Origin: Pyxicephalus adspersus
Lineage: Eukaryota > Chordata > Amphibia > Anura > Pyxicephalidae
Length of the DNA: 64,000 nt
Direction of reading: 5' to 3'
NCBI RefSeq assembly: GCF_032062135.1
Contig: NC_092861.1
Span: forward strand, 116,349,554-116,413,553
Under the pieces are notes generated by a model that was given only the letters and a program-made list of their open reading frames with translations, did no database searches and was not told where the DNA came from. Positions 62,341 to 64,000 of this stretch are shown here, in pieces. Numbering within the stretch: position 1 is the first letter of the stretch; each line of letters begins with the position of its first letter. A program made the translations under genes and the position numbers.

Positions 62341-63306
62341 ATTTACATTGCATTAAAAACGAAACATAACAAACATCTTTAGAGGTTTTAAAGGAAATCT
62401 GTTATCAAAGAAACAAGCATTTCAAATATAATTTTCAGATATACCAGCCTTAACAGGGATACAGAGGGCAGACTCATTACTATTAGGAAAAAAATTAAAT
62501 TTTACATTTTTTAAAAATGGTATTCCAGGGCTGCTAGTGCCAGTCATTCATATGTTAGTGGTCTACATTACTGTACAGTTATTTTTAGAACGTAACAAAA
62601 TGTAACTTAAGCTAGGCTCATATGCATTAAATAGGTACCATTGTTCATTAGCTCACTTGGTTCATGCTATCCCTATATATATACCAAGTTAACATCTTCT
62701 AAAAATAGTGCTTTATAAAGTGTAAAATAAATATCGAAATCAATATAAAACAGTAATGTGTAAACACTGCCTAGCATTGACATTTTAAACATGCACTGCT
62801 ACTCTGAATATCTTTTAAGAACAACCTCTCCAATCAATGAATAATATCATAAAAAATCTGATGGTGAGTTTCAATTAACTGCCCTATATAGTTAAAGATT
62901 AATCAAGATCTCAACACCACTATATTCAGTGGCAGGGCTGTTGTGCACTTTCCCATAATCTTCTACTCCCTCTCCTTTACACTTACCTAACCTTAACCAC
63001 TCCTCCCCCCCCACCACAATTCTGTACTTACCAGATCCGAGGCATCCCATGGGCGTTTCTGCTGCCATTCCTGCTTAGACTGTCCTATTGGACACTCATA
63101 GTGATTACAAGAACAGGCAGAGCTTTATAAAGGTCAATAGGGCTGTAATGTACATGATTAGGTCAGGTGAAGTTCGATTAGGGTATGTATGTTTTTTCAC
63201 CATATTTAATATTTGAATCACTGTACTCTTCAGCTGGAAAGTTATTCACAAATCAATTATACAGTTTAAATATCAGTCTAGGATATTGTAAATATGCATA
63301 CCCTAC

Positions 63307-63742
63307 CTTTAAGTGTAACCCAGTACTGCTTCCATTTTCTGCGGTTCACTAGCTCCAATTTTTTCTCCTTTTGAAGCGTGATTAGAGGCTTAAAAAAGAG
63401 CCACCCCGCTTTGCGTACAACCCCTTGTTCCTTTTCAAAAAGCAGGTCAAGTTGTTCCAGGGAACTTAGCGAGTCGCTGCTTGAGTCTTCTGTACCTGTC
63501 AGGGTAGTTGTTTCTTCAACATTGGTTCGATCTAACTCTAGCTCCCTCATGAAATTTTCATAGATGTTTTGTCTAAGCACATCACTATTGATTGCATTGG
63601 TCTGCTTACTCCTCTGTGATATAACCTGTCCTGAGCCACCAGACCACACTGTATTGGCAGGATAGGGAGGAGAACTGGTCTCAGCCGTAAAGGCTTCAAT
63701 GCCACTGTCAAAGCAATCACTTGTCTCTTTAGTTTTTGGTTC
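63307..63742 (-). CDS. TIAM2: TIAM2 exon A: N-terminal acidic/serine linker and start of PHn
   Basis: The first TIAM2 exon in the window gives 145 codons plus one base. The acceptor is CTTTTCAG before GAACCAAAAAC, giving a phase-0 start, and the donor is AAAG|GTAGGG, phase 1. Residues 1-107 of the partial protein are an unstructured Ser/Thr/acidic region. It includes SDVLRQNIYENFMRELEL (residues 53-70), which resembles the conserved RQ-YENF-RELE stretch upstream of PHn in both TIAM paralogues. PHn starts near residue 108 with GVVRKAGWLFFKPL and continues through RRKWKQYWVTLK, the usual first strands of a PH fold. PHn with the following CC-Ex targets TIAM proteins to the plasma membrane and to scaffold partners. 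It is the longest exon here. Upstream coding sequence must exist beyond 64000. Confidence 0.96.
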
Positions 63743-64000
63743 CTGAAAAGTAAAAGGATAATAGCATGTTAGGAACCCTTGTATCATTTCCCAAGCTCAG
63801 CACCATTTGACATTGCAACAATTGATAGATGCTCAAAACAAATACACCTTTTATAAAACATTCAATTTTATGTGTCAATCCTGGAAACAACTAAACCCTC
63901 CCACCCCTTCTTCCTAATTTACTATTAAAAACCTAAAAATGAAGTCCAGCCAAAACTTTGTTTCTTAGTTTTGGTTAGTGTATAGAAGAATTTAAACACA

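Larger units (their letters stand above)
9593..63742 (-). other. TIAM2: TIAM2 gene, internal part (12 exons, both ends off the window)
   Basis: This is the span of the recognised part of TIAM2 (STEF), a cytoplasmic and membrane-associated Rac1 exchange factor used in cell migration and neurite growth. The twelve exons join to 683 codons, with matching splice phases (0,1,0,0,0,0,0,0,0,1,1,1,0 from the first acceptor to the last donor) and GT/AG at every boundary. TIAM2 is preferred over TIAM1 because of diagnostic stretches: RKAGWLFFKPL (TIAM1 has RKAGALAVKNF), [46 protein letters not shown] and NQSQLLEEFLDNF. These comparisons are from memory of the two families. The domain order PHn-CC-Ex, RBD, PDZ matches the family. 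The N-terminus (right of 64000) and the catalytic DH-PHc (left of 1) are absent. Confidence 0.95.

Noticed and set aside
9593..63742. TIAM1 as the gene identity
   Set aside because: TIAM1 has distinct residues in PHn (RKAGALAVKNF), the coiled coil and the Ex linker; this sequence follows TIAM2 at each.
1..64000. Many ATG-initiated frames of 60-130 residues on both strands
   Set aside because: They lie in introns, lack splice context or recognisable domains, and are expected by chance in 64 kb. Only those overlapping TIAM2 exons or transposon remnants were kept.
1..64000. tRNA, rRNA or bacterial-type operon features
   Set aside because: No cloverleaf-like gene, rRNA segment or operon structure was recognised by reading; a dedicated tRNA scan was not possible.

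Overview
The window is vertebrate nuclear DNA: AT-rich, mostly non-coding, with short exons bounded by consensus GT/AG splice sites and many decayed transposable elements. The repeat content looks amphibian and most like a ranoid frog: a 'GCGCTGCGTAATATGTTGG…CTATATAAAT' SINE-like tail followed by TAA repeats, a 'TACGTACACACG' palindromic MITE, and a 'GGGCCTGATTTATTAAAGC' palindromic MITE. The organism call rests on repeat resemblance, so it is an inference.

The only gene I can support is one protein-coding gene on the minus strand, the middle part of TIAM2 (STEF), a Rac-specific guanine nucleotide exchange factor. Transcription runs right to left. Twelve exons, from 63742 down to 9593, join into 683 codons with every splice phase compatible and no in-frame stop. 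In protein order they encode the end of the N-terminal region, the first PH domain with its coiled coil and extension (PHn-CC-Ex), a basic/serine-rich linker, the Ras-binding domain (RBD), the PDZ domain, and the linker before the catalytic DH domain. The start codon and N-terminal exons lie beyond the right edge. The DH and second PH domains, which carry the exchange activity, lie beyond the left edge.

Everything else is intron. Layout: 1-9592 intron toward the DH exons; 9593-20491 linker and PDZ exons; 23782-31649 RBD exons; 31650-47205 a large repeat-rich intron; 47206-50919 linker exons and the end of the Ex region; 50920-60510 an intron holding a 341-base assembly gap; 60511-63742 PHn and coiled-coil exons. 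Intronic elements include a deleted hAT transposon that keeps a BED-type zinc-finger start and a near-perfect 8-bp target duplication, two short non-autonomous hAT elements with 7-of-8-bp target duplications, a LINE-1 ORF2 3' end, Tc1/mariner relics, several palindromic MITE families, a 0.9-kb inverted repeat, and micro/minisatellites.

I found no convincing undescribed biological system. The most useful observations are the precise TIAM2 exon structure, a recurrent GAAGCC…GGCGAAACGCGT motif shared by otherwise different repeats, a convergent pair of CTCF-like motifs, and several strong DNA hairpins.
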